A stretch of 64,000 bases of DNA from DASREM01 sp035652095 (GTDB lineage Bacteria; Acidobacteriota; Terriglobia; Terriglobales; Acidobacteriaceae), in assembly GCA_035652095.1 (NCBI GenBank), contig DASREM010000056.1, positions 417,372 through 481,371 of the forward strand, written 5' to 3'. The notes under the pieces were generated by a model. It saw nothing but the letters and a program-made list of their open reading frames with translations, was not told the DNA's origin and searched no databases. Both the position numbers and the translations under genes were made by a program. Positions 24,885-33,113 of the stretch are shown piece after piece (position 1 is the stretch's first letter; the number at the start of each line of letters is the position of its first letter).

Positions 24885-26267
24885 TCAGTCCGCCCCGGCG
24901 CTTGCCTGGGCGAAATTCAGTTTTACAAGGGCGGAATGTTTCGCTTCCTTGCTGGCCTCCACGATGAGTTCGCGGCTGCCGAACCCGACCCCGATCTTCT
25001 TTAGAAAGTCGTAAGGAGGGGTGCCCCCCGCGAAGATCCATACGTAGTCGTTCGGAAGCTCTCGCACCTGGCCTTCGATTTCGATCAGAACGGATTCCGG
25101 CTTGAACTCCACGGGATTGGATTTGAACAGCACTTTGACTTTTCCCGAACGCATGCACTCTTCGATGCGCTTCTGGTTACGATCCTTGATGCGGCTGAAT
25201 CGTTCTTGGCGGTAGGAGAGGGTGACTTGATTTCCGGGTTGATTGGCGAGGCCCATGGCAGCCTCGACCGCGCTGTCGCCTCCGCCGACTACGAGGATTT
25301 CCTTGTTAATGTAGTGGTCTGCCTCAATGAGCCGGTACATGACTTTGGGCAGCTCCTCGCCTTTAACGCCAAGCTTGCGCGGAGTTCCGGTCTTGCCGAG
25401 GGCGAGGATTACGGCCGCGGCACGGTATTGGTTATTGACAGTCTTGACGGTGTAGTTGCCGTCGGGATCTTTCTGCAGAGTCTCAACCTTCTCCCCGGTA
25501 CGGCAATTGAAGTCGGAGCGGTTCAGCACCATGTCCCAGAAGGCGAGCAGATTTTCCTTCGAGAGCTCGGTCTTGTTGAATTTGCCATACATGGGAAATT
25601 CGACGGGACTGGTCATGACCAGTTTCTGGCGGGGGTACTTCGAGACGGTGCCGCCGATTTCGTCTTGCTCCAGGGTGATGTAGTTCAGCTTGTTTTCTAT
25701 GGCCCGCAGGGAAGCGCTGATGCCGGCGGGTCCCGCGCCCACAATGAGAACGTCATACACATCGGAGGACGGGGCCGCGTGGCTTTTTCTCCTCGTAATG
25801 GTATCTACGCACTCCCGGCCCTGATTGACGGCATTCTTGATCAGCGCGAGTCCGCCGAGTTCGCCGACGATGAAGAGATTGGCGAGGGTAGTTTCGTATT
25901 CTGGGGTGAGTGTGGGCATGTCGGCAGCCATGCTGGGGGTGGCCATCACCATGGTGATGGCCCCGACCGGGCAGGCTTCGGCGCACAGGCTGTGTCCGAT
26001 GCATTTGTAACCGTTCACGATGGCAGCTTTGCCGGCGAGCATGGCGAGCACGTCGCCTTCCGGGCAGACCGCGGTACAGGTGGCGCAGCCGATGCAGTAA
26101 TTGGGATCAATGTGGGGGTGCTGAGACCGGGGGCCGTCGGAGAAAAGTTTCCCTCTCTCGGCTGCCGCCTGCGCCTTCTCCTCCCGCTTTTTCAGTTTCT
26201 GCAAATAGCCGCGCAAAAAGAACATGGAGATCGCCGCAGCGATCACCAGAGTGACTAACGTGTCCAT
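24885..26267 (-). CDS. Membrane-anchored ferredoxin/flavoprotein oxidoreductase
   Basis: 460 residues. One N-terminal membrane helix (about 4-20), a charged coiled segment, a two-cluster ferredoxin domain, and a thioredoxin-reductase-like FAD/NAD(P)H domain. First cluster: CIGCATCTAVCPEG. Second: CIGHSLCAEACPVG, where the second Cys of the usual motif is His. FAD site VGAGPAG near residue 175, NAD(P) site VVGGGDSAVEAA, and a final GGTPPYDFLKKIG. No CXXC redox pair of thioredoxin reductase is seen. It can move electrons between NAD(P)H, flavin and Fe-S clusters at the membrane. It is the last gene of the minus-strand cluster with a putative cytochrome b and two giant cytochromes, so it is a good candidate for the cytoplasmic entry or exit of electrons. 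Confidence 0.85.
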   Translation of the reverse strand: MDTLVTLVIAAAISMFFLRGYLQKLKKREEKAQAAAERGKLFSDGPRSQHPHIDPNYCIGCATCTAVCPEGDVLAMLAGKAAIVNGYKCIGHSLCAEACPVGAITMVMATPSMAADMPTLTPEYETTLANLFIVGELGGLALIKNAVNQGRECVDTITRRKSHAAPSSDVYDVLIVGAGPAGISASLRAIENKLNYITLEQDEIGGTVSKYPRQKLVMTSPVEFPMYGKFNKTELSKENLLAFWDMVLNRSDFNCRTGEKVETLQKDPDGNYTVKTVNNQYRAAAVILALGKTGTPRKLGVKGEELPKVMYRLIEADHYINKEILVVGGGDSAVEAAMGLANQPGNQVTLSYRQERFSRIKDRNQKRIEECMRSGKVKVLFKSNPVEFKPESVLIEIEGQVRELPNDYVWIFAGGTPPYDFLKKIGVGFGSRELIVEASKEAKHSALVKLNFAQASAGAD

Positions 26268-26275
26268 AGTGTCCC

Positions 26276-27217
26276 TTACATAAAGCCCAAGGCGATCACG
26301 ACGCCGATGTGAAACAGCGCCAGGACCGCGAAAGTGTAACTGAACGGCTTGTGCACCACGTGCCAGAGGTGAAATACCTGCCGGGCTCGCGATAGGAAGA
26401 GAACTCGTTTTGCAGTCGCGGCTTCTTCCCTCGCGGTGGCGATGGCTTTCTCAAGATCAGGATGACGGGTCGGAAGCATTCCGCCCAAGGTAGACAGAGT
26501 TTCAGAGCCGGTGAGCAAATGACGGCGCAGGCGGGCGATGCGGAACCAACGGGTGACATCGAGCGCGATCATGTAGACCAGCGCATTCAGCATCCACATG
26601 CCTTCCACCTGCTCCTTGGCCGGAAGCTTCAGCAGTGAGCTTAGCTCGGCCTCAGGCAGCAGTCTTTGCGCCTGCAGTTGCTGGGCGAGAGACTCCTGGA
26701 CTTCGCGCAGTTCCCGGATCGTCAGTTCCGCCGTGTTCAGGCTGCGCGGGATCTGGGAATACAGGTAGCGGCCAATCACACCGCTGAGTGAAACCGCCAG
26801 CATGATCCAGAACGCCATGCCTGCGAAGCCATGAAACTTGAACGAGGAGTGCAGCGCGATGATGAAAGGGGCCGAGATTCCCAGGATGACGTGGTAATCG
26901 AGCCAGTGTTTTGCCGAGCCCTGCCGCGAAAGCCACGCCCAACGTTTGCGCAGCGGGTACAGGAAGATGACCAGGAACATGGCCAGCCCGAGGAAGCCAA
27001 GTTTGACGCCAACACTGCCGCTGGGCTTGAGCAGGACGTGCTTGGGAGAAAACGGCCGCTCAGTCGAGTCCAGGGTGTAGTAATTAAATCCGTAAATGAA
27101 GATGCCCGCGATCAGGGTGGCGGAAACGAGATATCCGAGAAGGACTCGAGTGCGGTGTCCGCGCTCGGGATCTTTCCGGACGGGGATCGCGGTTGCGATG
27201 GTTGCGTTAGCGCTCAT
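26276..27217 (-). CDS. Putative b-type cytochrome, integral membrane
   Basis: 313 residues, about five membrane helices. Histidines fall in or beside helices in spaced pairs: DYHVILGISAPFIIALHSSFKFHG, and LWHVVHKPFSYTFAVLALFHIGVVI at the C-terminus. This is the arrangement of ferric-reductase-like or cytochrome b561-type diheme proteins, so haem b binding is probable but not proven. A soluble helical loop of about 100 residues lies between helices four and five (from ELREVQESLAQQLQAQ to ATAREEAATAKR). Its start overlaps the previous stop (ATGA at 27217-27214) and the flavoprotein gene begins 8 bases after its stop. It would carry electrons through the inner membrane. Confidence 0.7.
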   Translation of the reverse strand: MSANATIATAIPVRKDPERGHRTRVLLGYLVSATLIAGIFIYGFNYYTLDSTERPFSPKHVLLKPSGSVGVKLGFLGLAMFLVIFLYPLRKRWAWLSRQGSAKHWLDYHVILGISAPFIIALHSSFKFHGFAGMAFWIMLAVSLSGVIGRYLYSQIPRSLNTAELTIRELREVQESLAQQLQAQRLLPEAELSSLLKLPAKEQVEGMWMLNALVYMIALDVTRWFRIARLRRHLLTGSETLSTLGGMLPTRHPDLEKAIATAREEAATAKRVLFLSRARQVFHLWHVVHKPFSYTFAVLALFHIGVVIALGFM

Positions 27218-27996
27218 TTGCTTGCGACTTGCTCCTCTGTGCTGACTGAGAATTTCTTGTATTGGCTGAACCGGTGCAAATTACGCCAGTGCTGGCGCGG
27301 GGTTTCGACTTCCACAGTCGCCTGCAGCGGAAACCAGTAAACTTCCTTGCTGTCTTTGAACGGCACCGGGGCGAAGACGATTTCCGAACGCAGAGTCTTA
27401 AGTCCGACATCGGTCATGGTCTCTCCAACGTCGGCGGTCATCCTGACCACGGCCCCGGTTTGCGGATCGACGTAGGCGGTGCCGGAAAGTTCCAGTGGGT
27501 ATTCGCGGCCGCGAATCGAAAGCGCGGCGGGCGAACGCATGCCGCGGATATGCTGGAACGAGAGCCGGGTGAGGCTGCGGCCCTCGACGACCTCGTCGCC
27601 TTCGACTGCAAATTGAAAGCTGTTCGAGTAATAAGGATGAAAGATCAGAAACAGCGTCGAGAAGCCGTTGCTCACCAGCATGGAGCGGTTTTTCTTGTCC
27701 GGCCGGGCTTCCTTCACTGCCAGGCGCGACTCGTCAAGGCTGAGGTCGCCGCCAGAGTTCGTCAGGATAATGAGATAGTCGTAAGTGGAATTCTCGGTGA
27801 GCTCGACTTTCCCTTCCTTGCCAAGTTTCTCCTGCCGCACTTCTTCCGTACATTTCACTTCCGAGAGCCGGTCAACAAAAACCGAGACCGCCTTGCCGGT
27901 GCGCTCGAGCAAGTCGTTGAGGCCGGTTTGTGCCTTGGCCCGCGGCACGGCAAGGAGCGCAAGCACAACCAATACGAGTTGGGGCGTTCTCTTCAT
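27214..27996 (-). CDS. Secreted protein of the electron-conduit cluster
   Basis: 260 residues from ATG 27996, which overlaps the stop of the porin gene (ATGA). Signal peptide MKRTPQLVLVVLALLAVPRAKAQ. The mature protein begins with a helical, charged segment (LLERTGKAVSVFVDRLSEVKCTEEV) and then contains strands such as GTAYVDPQTGAVVRM and WFPLQATVEVETPRQHW. This is reminiscent of periplasmic lipoprotein-carrier-like folds seen in Acidobacteria, though I do not recognise a named family. No haem motif. Overlaps at both ends place it firmly in one operon between the barrel protein and the putative cytochrome b, so a structural role in the conduit is possible. Confidence 0.65.
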   Translation of the reverse strand: MKRTPQLVLVVLALLAVPRAKAQTGLNDLLERTGKAVSVFVDRLSEVKCTEEVRQEKLGKEGKVELTENSTYDYLIILTNSGGDLSLDESRLAVKEARPDKKNRSMLVSNGFSTLFLIFHPYYSNSFQFAVEGDEVVEGRSLTRLSFQHIRGMRSPAALSIRGREYPLELSGTAYVDPQTGAVVRMTADVGETMTDVGLKTLRSEIVFAPVPFKDSKEVYWFPLQATVEVETPRQHWRNLHRFSQYKKFSVSTEEQVASK

Positions 27997-30779
27997 TTGC
28001 TTTTCGATTTCGAGTCGAAGCGATAGCCGAGCGTGAAGTGCCATTGGTCATAGCTCAGATCGCCGCGGTTAAAGCCAAGGCCACCCTGGACGAAATAATG
28101 GGCCCCCAGCGTGGTCTCAACGTTCGCGTTCAGGAAACGGCTTCGTCCGGTATTCACCAGCGTGCTGGCGAAGTTCTGCTGGCCAAGCAGCACTTCGAGA
28201 CGCAACGCTTCGCTGAGGTTGCGCGAGAACGTCAGGGCTTCATAAGACCCGCTGCCGAACGAACTGTTGAAACGCGAGTAGTGGAAGTCGGTTCGAAGCG
28301 CGATCCTGGGAAGGCGATTGAAGGTGACGCCGTAGGATTGGTTCAGGGAAGAATTAGCATCGCCGGAGCGATTGCTGCGGCCGAGCGTGCTGTAAGCGAA
28401 GATCCCTTTGACCACCTCCACCCGGCCGCCGACGCTGAATCCCTGGAACAAGTATTTGTCGAGCAGCCCAGTTCCGATCAGCAGCGGGTCAAACGTAGGA
28501 ATGTCCCGGAAGTAGTTCTCGTTCAGGTCCAGCTCAAAGCGCGGGTGCGGCTGGATCCGAATGGTGAGGAAATTCCGGCTGAGTCCCGGTCCGGGTGCGG
28601 CAACGGCAGCGTTTCCTTTTGGACTATCGGCCTGCAGTGAGTCGTAAATCGAGAAGTAGCGCTTGTAGAAAATCCCGTTCTCGAAGAAGACGAAAGGACG
28701 ATTGATAGCGAACTTGATGGCAGTGATGCCAAGGCCGGAGGTGCTGGTGTATTTCCAGTCATCGTAACTGCCGCCATCGAAGTTGATGAAGGCGCCGCCG
28801 ATTTCCTGGTCGGGGTTGTAGCTGTAAGAGCTCGGATCGGGGGTTGTGCCTCCGAAGATACCCACGGTCGCGCCATGACCGATGCGGCGGCCAAAGTATC
28901 CGCCGTCGATGGTTTCAAGGCTGGGGGCATAGGGAAGGTACAGGCGTCCAAATCCCGCAACCCAGGCAGAACCTGGATTGTCATAGGTCATGCTGAGGTG
29001 GTAAGTGCGGTTGATCAGGTCCTGCAGAGTCTGGGGACTGCTGCCGCCGGAGGTGGCTTGCAGGCGCCCGCGCCAATAGCCGCTAATGTTCCAATACGTG
29101 CCGTTGAGGCGCGTGATGTCAGTGCGGACAACCAGCCCCAGATCGGAGCTGGTGATGTTCGAGGCGCCGTGGCTGACGGTGCCAAAGTAGTCGAGGCCGA
29201 TGCGGCCACGGGCACGGTTGACCGACGGCAGCGGCGGTTTGGGCACTTCTTCCCGGGCCTCTTCGTCGAGGGTGTCGCCTTCGGTGAAGGAAACCACGGC
29301 AGGATATTTTCGAGTGGCGCTCAGGGTGCGTTGCTGCACAAGGGCTGCGGCGTCAGCCTCTGAAAGGTAGGCGAGATCGCCGGCTTTCACCGGACGCCTG
29401 GGCGTATGAATGTCGGTGACGGCGGAGCTGTCGGCGACACCAGACACCAGAAGTTCAGCGACGACCCGGGGATCGTTGGGATCCCCCACTGCGCCTTGCC
29501 TGGGCGGGATGTCGGTGTCCTTGACTTCCAGCTTCATACCCTCGGCAAGGCCCTGGCTGCGACCGCCATCGAGGTAGGCCACTCCATCCGCGACGTACTT
29601 GACGCGGAACACGGTACGCAGGTTGGGATCGGCTCCCTGCAAGGCAAGGATCTGGGAAGCGGTATCCGGCACAGCGGGCTGGTCGGCAGGCGCCGCCGCG
29701 CTGTCAGAAATCGCAGGGGAATCTCCGGCCTTGGGCATTGCTTCTTGGGGCGGAACCGCCTCAACCGGAATGGGAGCGCTGCTTGCACTCGCAACCGAAG
29801 CGTTCTTGTCAGATGCAATCGCGGCGCTCTTCTCCGGTTCGGCTTTCGCAGTAGGAAGCGTTGCGACCGCCGGTGTACTGGAGGCCTGCACCTGTCCCGT
29901 AGAGTTGTGGGAGGTAGGGAGGGAAGGCTGACTCTGCGGGACAGATGCGGCCGTGGGGAGAACTGGCTGTGTTGCTGCTGGCAGCGCTGGAGTCTTGGCG
30001 CCTGCGGCTGCAAATTGCTCGTTGGAAGATGACGGAGTGGAATGCACCGAAGCTGGCGACTTTGAAGCTGCCGTATCGAAGGTTCCGCTTGAACCCACGG
30101 GCGCAGGAACGTTTCCCGCGCCCGGAGTTCCGCTTCCCGGAAAGACGGTGCCCTCCTGCAAGCTCCCGTAGTTCGGATGAGCCGCGGTGGGATGCGACGA
30201 AGCGCTGGCGGTCGGGCTGTTGGAAGGCTGCGAGCCTGCCGGGAATGCAATGGGCGCGCGGGACGGCGGAGGCTCCGGTAAAGGCGGCTGAGTGCGATTG
30301 TCTGCGGTCGCCGGAACTTCCTGCTTCCGGCGGAAAATGCCAATCAAGCCTCCGCGTGCGGCGGCCGAAGGAGCGCCCTTACCCACGCGAGCGGAAGCGA
30401 CAGGACTGATGACCAGAGAGATCCCATTGCCATCAGTCTGAAGTGAGTAAGGATGTGGCCGATCCAGGTCCAGCACCACGCGCGTGACCGGAGGATCGCT
30501 GCTGTTAACCGCAACACGGATGCTGCGTACTCCGTTGGCATTGACTGGAATTCGCTCTGCGGCTTTGGGCAGGGTTCCGGGGAAGTCCAGGATCAGGCGA
30601 TACGGGCTCTCGGCGGAGAACACCGAAGGCGTGGCTGATCGGCTGAGCGCGATCTGGACCTGAAGGTCCTCGCCCCTATGCGCAACCTGCACACTTTCGA
30701 GGGTCACGGGATTTGTCTGTCCGGCCGCCAGGGAGACCACTACGAACCACAGTCCTAGTTGTTTTTGTACCGCATTCAT
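27993..30779 (-). CDS. AMIN-domain protein with predicted outer-membrane beta-barrel
   Basis: 928 residues. A signal peptide (to about residue 20) is followed by an AMIN-like domain (about 25-130: VTLESVQVAHRGEDLQVQIAL, YRLILDFPGTLP, VTRVVLDL) that may bind peptidoglycan. A Pro/Ala/Ser/Thr-rich low-complexity linker covers about 130-370. After a small domain (residues about 390-490) the last 400 residues alternate polar and hydrophobic residues with Tyr/Phe/Trp ends (GRIGLDYFGTVSHG, YWNISGYWRGRLQ, FELDLNENYFRD, QWHFTLGYRFDS). That is characteristic of a beta-barrel of roughly 16-20 strands. It has no haem motifs. Encoded directly downstream of two giant cytochromes, it is a candidate for the porin of a porin-cytochrome conduit. 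Confidence 0.75.
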   Translation of the reverse strand: MNAVQKQLGLWFVVVSLAAGQTNPVTLESVQVAHRGEDLQVQIALSRSATPSVFSAESPYRLILDFPGTLPKAAERIPVNANGVRSIRVAVNSSDPPVTRVVLDLDRPHPYSLQTDGNGISLVISPVASARVGKGAPSAAARGGLIGIFRRKQEVPATADNRTQPPLPEPPPSRAPIAFPAGSQPSNSPTASASSHPTAAHPNYGSLQEGTVFPGSGTPGAGNVPAPVGSSGTFDTAASKSPASVHSTPSSSNEQFAAAGAKTPALPAATQPVLPTAASVPQSQPSLPTSHNSTGQVQASSTPAVATLPTAKAEPEKSAAIASDKNASVASASSAPIPVEAVPPQEAMPKAGDSPAISDSAAAPADQPAVPDTASQILALQGADPNLRTVFRVKYVADGVAYLDGGRSQGLAEGMKLEVKDTDIPPRQGAVGDPNDPRVVAELLVSGVADSSAVTDIHTPRRPVKAGDLAYLSEADAAALVQQRTLSATRKYPAVVSFTEGDTLDEEAREEVPKPPLPSVNRARGRIGLDYFGTVSHGASNITSSDLGLVVRTDITRLNGTYWNISGYWRGRLQATSGGSSPQTLQDLINRTYHLSMTYDNPGSAWVAGFGRLYLPYAPSLETIDGGYFGRRIGHGATVGIFGGTTPDPSSYSYNPDQEIGGAFINFDGGSYDDWKYTSTSGLGITAIKFAINRPFVFFENGIFYKRYFSIYDSLQADSPKGNAAVAAPGPGLSRNFLTIRIQPHPRFELDLNENYFRDIPTFDPLLIGTGLLDKYLFQGFSVGGRVEVVKGIFAYSTLGRSNRSGDANSSLNQSYGVTFNRLPRIALRTDFHYSRFNSSFGSGSYEALTFSRNLSEALRLEVLLGQQNFASTLVNTGRSRFLNANVETTLGAHYFVQGGLGFNRGDLSYDQWHFTLGYRFDSKSKSK

Positions 30780-30861
30780 CTGAATCGTTCACTCGCTGGC
30801 GCTCCGATTACACCTGACCAATGTCTCCGGGTTTCGAGAGCCCTCATTTAAGAATGTTTTA

Positions 30862-32817
30862 CTAACCGCCTTGTCCGTTGCGATGGCACTGATAGCAATT
30901 AATGCTGTTGTACACATAGCCGTTGACACCCTGGTGATTCGAATCAGTCTGCGACTTGGTATGGCACTGCGTGCACTGGAACACTGAGTAATCGTTGGAG
31001 TTGATGTGGCAAGTGGAGCAAACCCCATTGGCGTTTCCGTGATTGATGGGGAACGGCGTGTACTGCGCGTGGTTGAACGTCGCTTGTAGCCAGTTGGTCG
31101 TGTTGTGACAGGTCTGGCAGGTAGTGGGGAAGAACTGCGGTTGCGCGGCGTGCCCCGGGTTCGTAGTGGCGTTGTAATCGGCCTGATGGCAACCCACGCA
31201 GTTGGTCGGCAGCGTCGTGTAGTTGTTGTTGACGTGGCAGTCGGTGCATAGACGCGGCGGAGACGTATGCATGCCGGTGAGCGGGAAGGCGGTGTTGTTG
31301 TGGTTGAACTTGCCGTTGGTCCACAGGCTGGTGTCATGACACAACTCGCAGGTTGTAGGGAATCCAGCGGAGATGTGGTTCACCGGGCTGAGAGCACCGT
31401 TGTAGTCAGCCAGATGGCAAGTAACGCAGGCGGTGCTGGTCAGCTTGTAGTTCCCGTTGACATGACAATCGGCGCACTGCCGGGGAGGAACCAGGTGCGA
31501 TCCGGTGAGCGCGAACCCGGTGGTGGCGTGATTGAATGTCGCATCGGCCCACAGCACCGTGTCGTGGCACTGCTCGCAAGTCTGGGGGAAGCCCGATTGT
31601 GCGTGGTTGGGATTGGTCGTGCCTTGATAATCCTTGAGATGGCAACTCACGCAGGCAGTGGTCGAGAGATTGTAGTTATTGTTCACGTGGCAATCGGAGC
31701 ACTGCCGTGGGGGCACCGCGTGGGAGCCCGACAGGGCGAAGCCGGTTGATGCGTGGTTGAAAGTGGCCCCCAGCCAGGAGGTGGTGTTGTGACACTGCTC
31801 GCAGGTTTGAGGGAAATTCTGCGCTGCGTGGCTCGGATTCGTGGTGGACTGGTAGTCCTTCAAGTGGCAACTGACGCAGGCCGTACTGGTCAGGTTGTAA
31901 TTGTTATTGATGTGGCACTCGCTGCACTGGCGAGGCGGAACCGTGTGCATCCCGGTAAGTGGGAACCCAACCAGGTTGTGATTGAAAGTCGCGTTCGACC
32001 ACGAGGTGGTGTTATGACACTGCTCACAGGTCTGAGGAAAGTGTCCAGACACGTGGTTGGGATTGGTTGTTCCCTGGTAGTCCTTCAGGTGGCACGAGAC
32101 GCAAGCGGTGCTGCTGAGGCTGTAGTTGTTATTGATGTGGCAATCCGCGCACTCGCGAGGAGGAACGGCGTGGCCGCCCGTCAACGGAAATCCTACCGAG
32201 GCATGATCGAACTTGGCGCCCAGCCAATTCTGCATGCCGTGACACTCTTCGCAGGTCACAGGGAATTTTCCAGTCACGTGGTTGGGAACGCTGACTTGCC
32301 GGTAGTCCTTGGAATGACAGGTGTAGCACTGCGTGGATAAACCCTGGAATTGTCCGGTCGCTGCTCCCTTGTGGCAGGAGTCGCAATCGAGCGAGGCGTG
32401 AGCTCCGAGCAGGGGGAAGCGATTGAGGTGATCGTTAATCTGCTTCACCGAAACGTTCCAGCCGTTCACGGTGTGACACTGCTCGCAACGGGCGCCAAAC
32501 TGGCGCTTATGAATGTCGGCATGACAATCGGCGCACTTAGTCCCGACATTGGAAAAAACTGACTTGGTGTGACACTGGGTGCAGGTGACATTCTGATGAA
32601 GGCCGCGCAACGGAAACCGGGTCTGGTTGTGATCGAATTCCGGAATGGCGCGGATCGGCTTCCAGCCATCGGCTGTATGACAATTTTGACAGGGCAGGTT
32701 CAGATTTCCGTGCGGGCTGCGCGAGTTGGCCTGTGGTTGCGCGCCTGCAAATGCCGAGCCCGCGCAGCCCAGTAAGGCAACGAATAAAATCCGGCACACC
32801 GAGCGATTGAAACTCAA
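30862..32817 (-). CDS. 25-heme c-type cytochrome with tandem three-heme modules
   Basis: 651 residues from a TTG at 32817, preferred because GAGGGTGGGG lies just upstream and a signal peptide (RILFVALLGCAGSAFAGA) follows. A GTG at 32919 is open but falls within the putative sigma-54 promoter. I count 25 CXXCH sites. Five hemes come first, then six modules of about 75 residues with three hemes each (CVSCHLKDY, CEQCHNTTSW, RQCSECHINNNY), and two hemes close the chain. Each module also holds conserved extra His in FNH and G-X-H that could be axial ligands. Such a chain is a molecular wire about 25 hemes long. It is followed by the barrel protein after 82 bases. No lipobox, so it is probably periplasmic or exported. 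Confidence 0.9.
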   Translation of the reverse strand: MSFNRSVCRILFVALLGCAGSAFAGAQPQANSRSPHGNLNLPCQNCHTADGWKPIRAIPEFDHNQTRFPLRGLHQNVTCTQCHTKSVFSNVGTKCADCHADIHKRQFGARCEQCHTVNGWNVSVKQINDHLNRFPLLGAHASLDCDSCHKGAATGQFQGLSTQCYTCHSKDYRQVSVPNHVTGKFPVTCEECHGMQNWLGAKFDHASVGFPLTGGHAVPPRECADCHINNNYSLSSTACVSCHLKDYQGTTNPNHVSGHFPQTCEQCHNTTSWSNATFNHNLVGFPLTGMHTVPPRQCSECHINNNYNLTSTACVSCHLKDYQSTTNPSHAAQNFPQTCEQCHNTTSWLGATFNHASTGFALSGSHAVPPRQCSDCHVNNNYNLSTTACVSCHLKDYQGTTNPNHAQSGFPQTCEQCHDTVLWADATFNHATTGFALTGSHLVPPRQCADCHVNGNYKLTSTACVTCHLADYNGALSPVNHISAGFPTTCELCHDTSLWTNGKFNHNNTAFPLTGMHTSPPRLCTDCHVNNNYTTLPTNCVGCHQADYNATTNPGHAAQPQFFPTTCQTCHNTTNWLQATFNHAQYTPFPINHGNANGVCSTCHINSNDYSVFQCTQCHTKSQTDSNHQGVNGYVYNSINCYQCHRNGQGG

Positions 32818-33113
32818 TGCCCCACCCTCAAGCAGAAATTCCACAGAACGGTTTTTACTGAAAATTCCGGAAGAATGAAGACGAAGCGAATGAAAAGGTA
32901 TGTGCAATACGACGCCCACTCAGAGTAGTTGGTTGTGCGATGGAAACAAAATTACTTAAGTGAATGTTCAGCGGGCCGATACTGCGGATGTTCAAAAATT
33001 TGATCGCCGAATGTATGTACTTCTGTGTGGTGTAACTTCTTCGGAGAAGCCGCACATTTTACAAAGACTTGCAGGTACAAAATTTTGATCAACCGATCAG
33101 CCCCGGACGCCCG
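32818..33113. other. Upstream region of the 25-heme cytochrome gene
   Basis: 296 bases between the two giant cytochrome genes. Apart from the putative sigma-54 site at 32903-32918, it is A/T-richer than the surroundings and has no supportable gene. Confidence 0.5.
32903..32918 (-). promoter_or_regulatory. Putative sigma-54 promoter of the 25-heme cytochrome gene
   Basis: On the minus strand the sequence is TGGGCGTCGTATTGCA: GG and GC are exactly ten bases apart, the -24 TGG and -12 TTGCA agree with the consensus, and the middle CACG does not. It would start transcripts about 75 bases before TTG 32817. A GAFTGA-type activator is encoded 4 kb away. Confidence 0.45.

Noticed and set aside
25206..26258. 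Plus-strand frame of 350 codons
   Set aside because: Antisense to the ferredoxin/flavoprotein gene, which has clear cofactor motifs.
30785..30810. Third sigma-54 site before the barrel gene
   Set aside because: GG-N10-GC spacing is present but TGG and TTGC are not, so it is no better than chance.
30862..32817. CRISPR array suspected from regularly spaced repeats
   Set aside because: The period is about 225 bases and the repeats encode in-frame three-heme modules, so they are protein repeats and not CRISPR.
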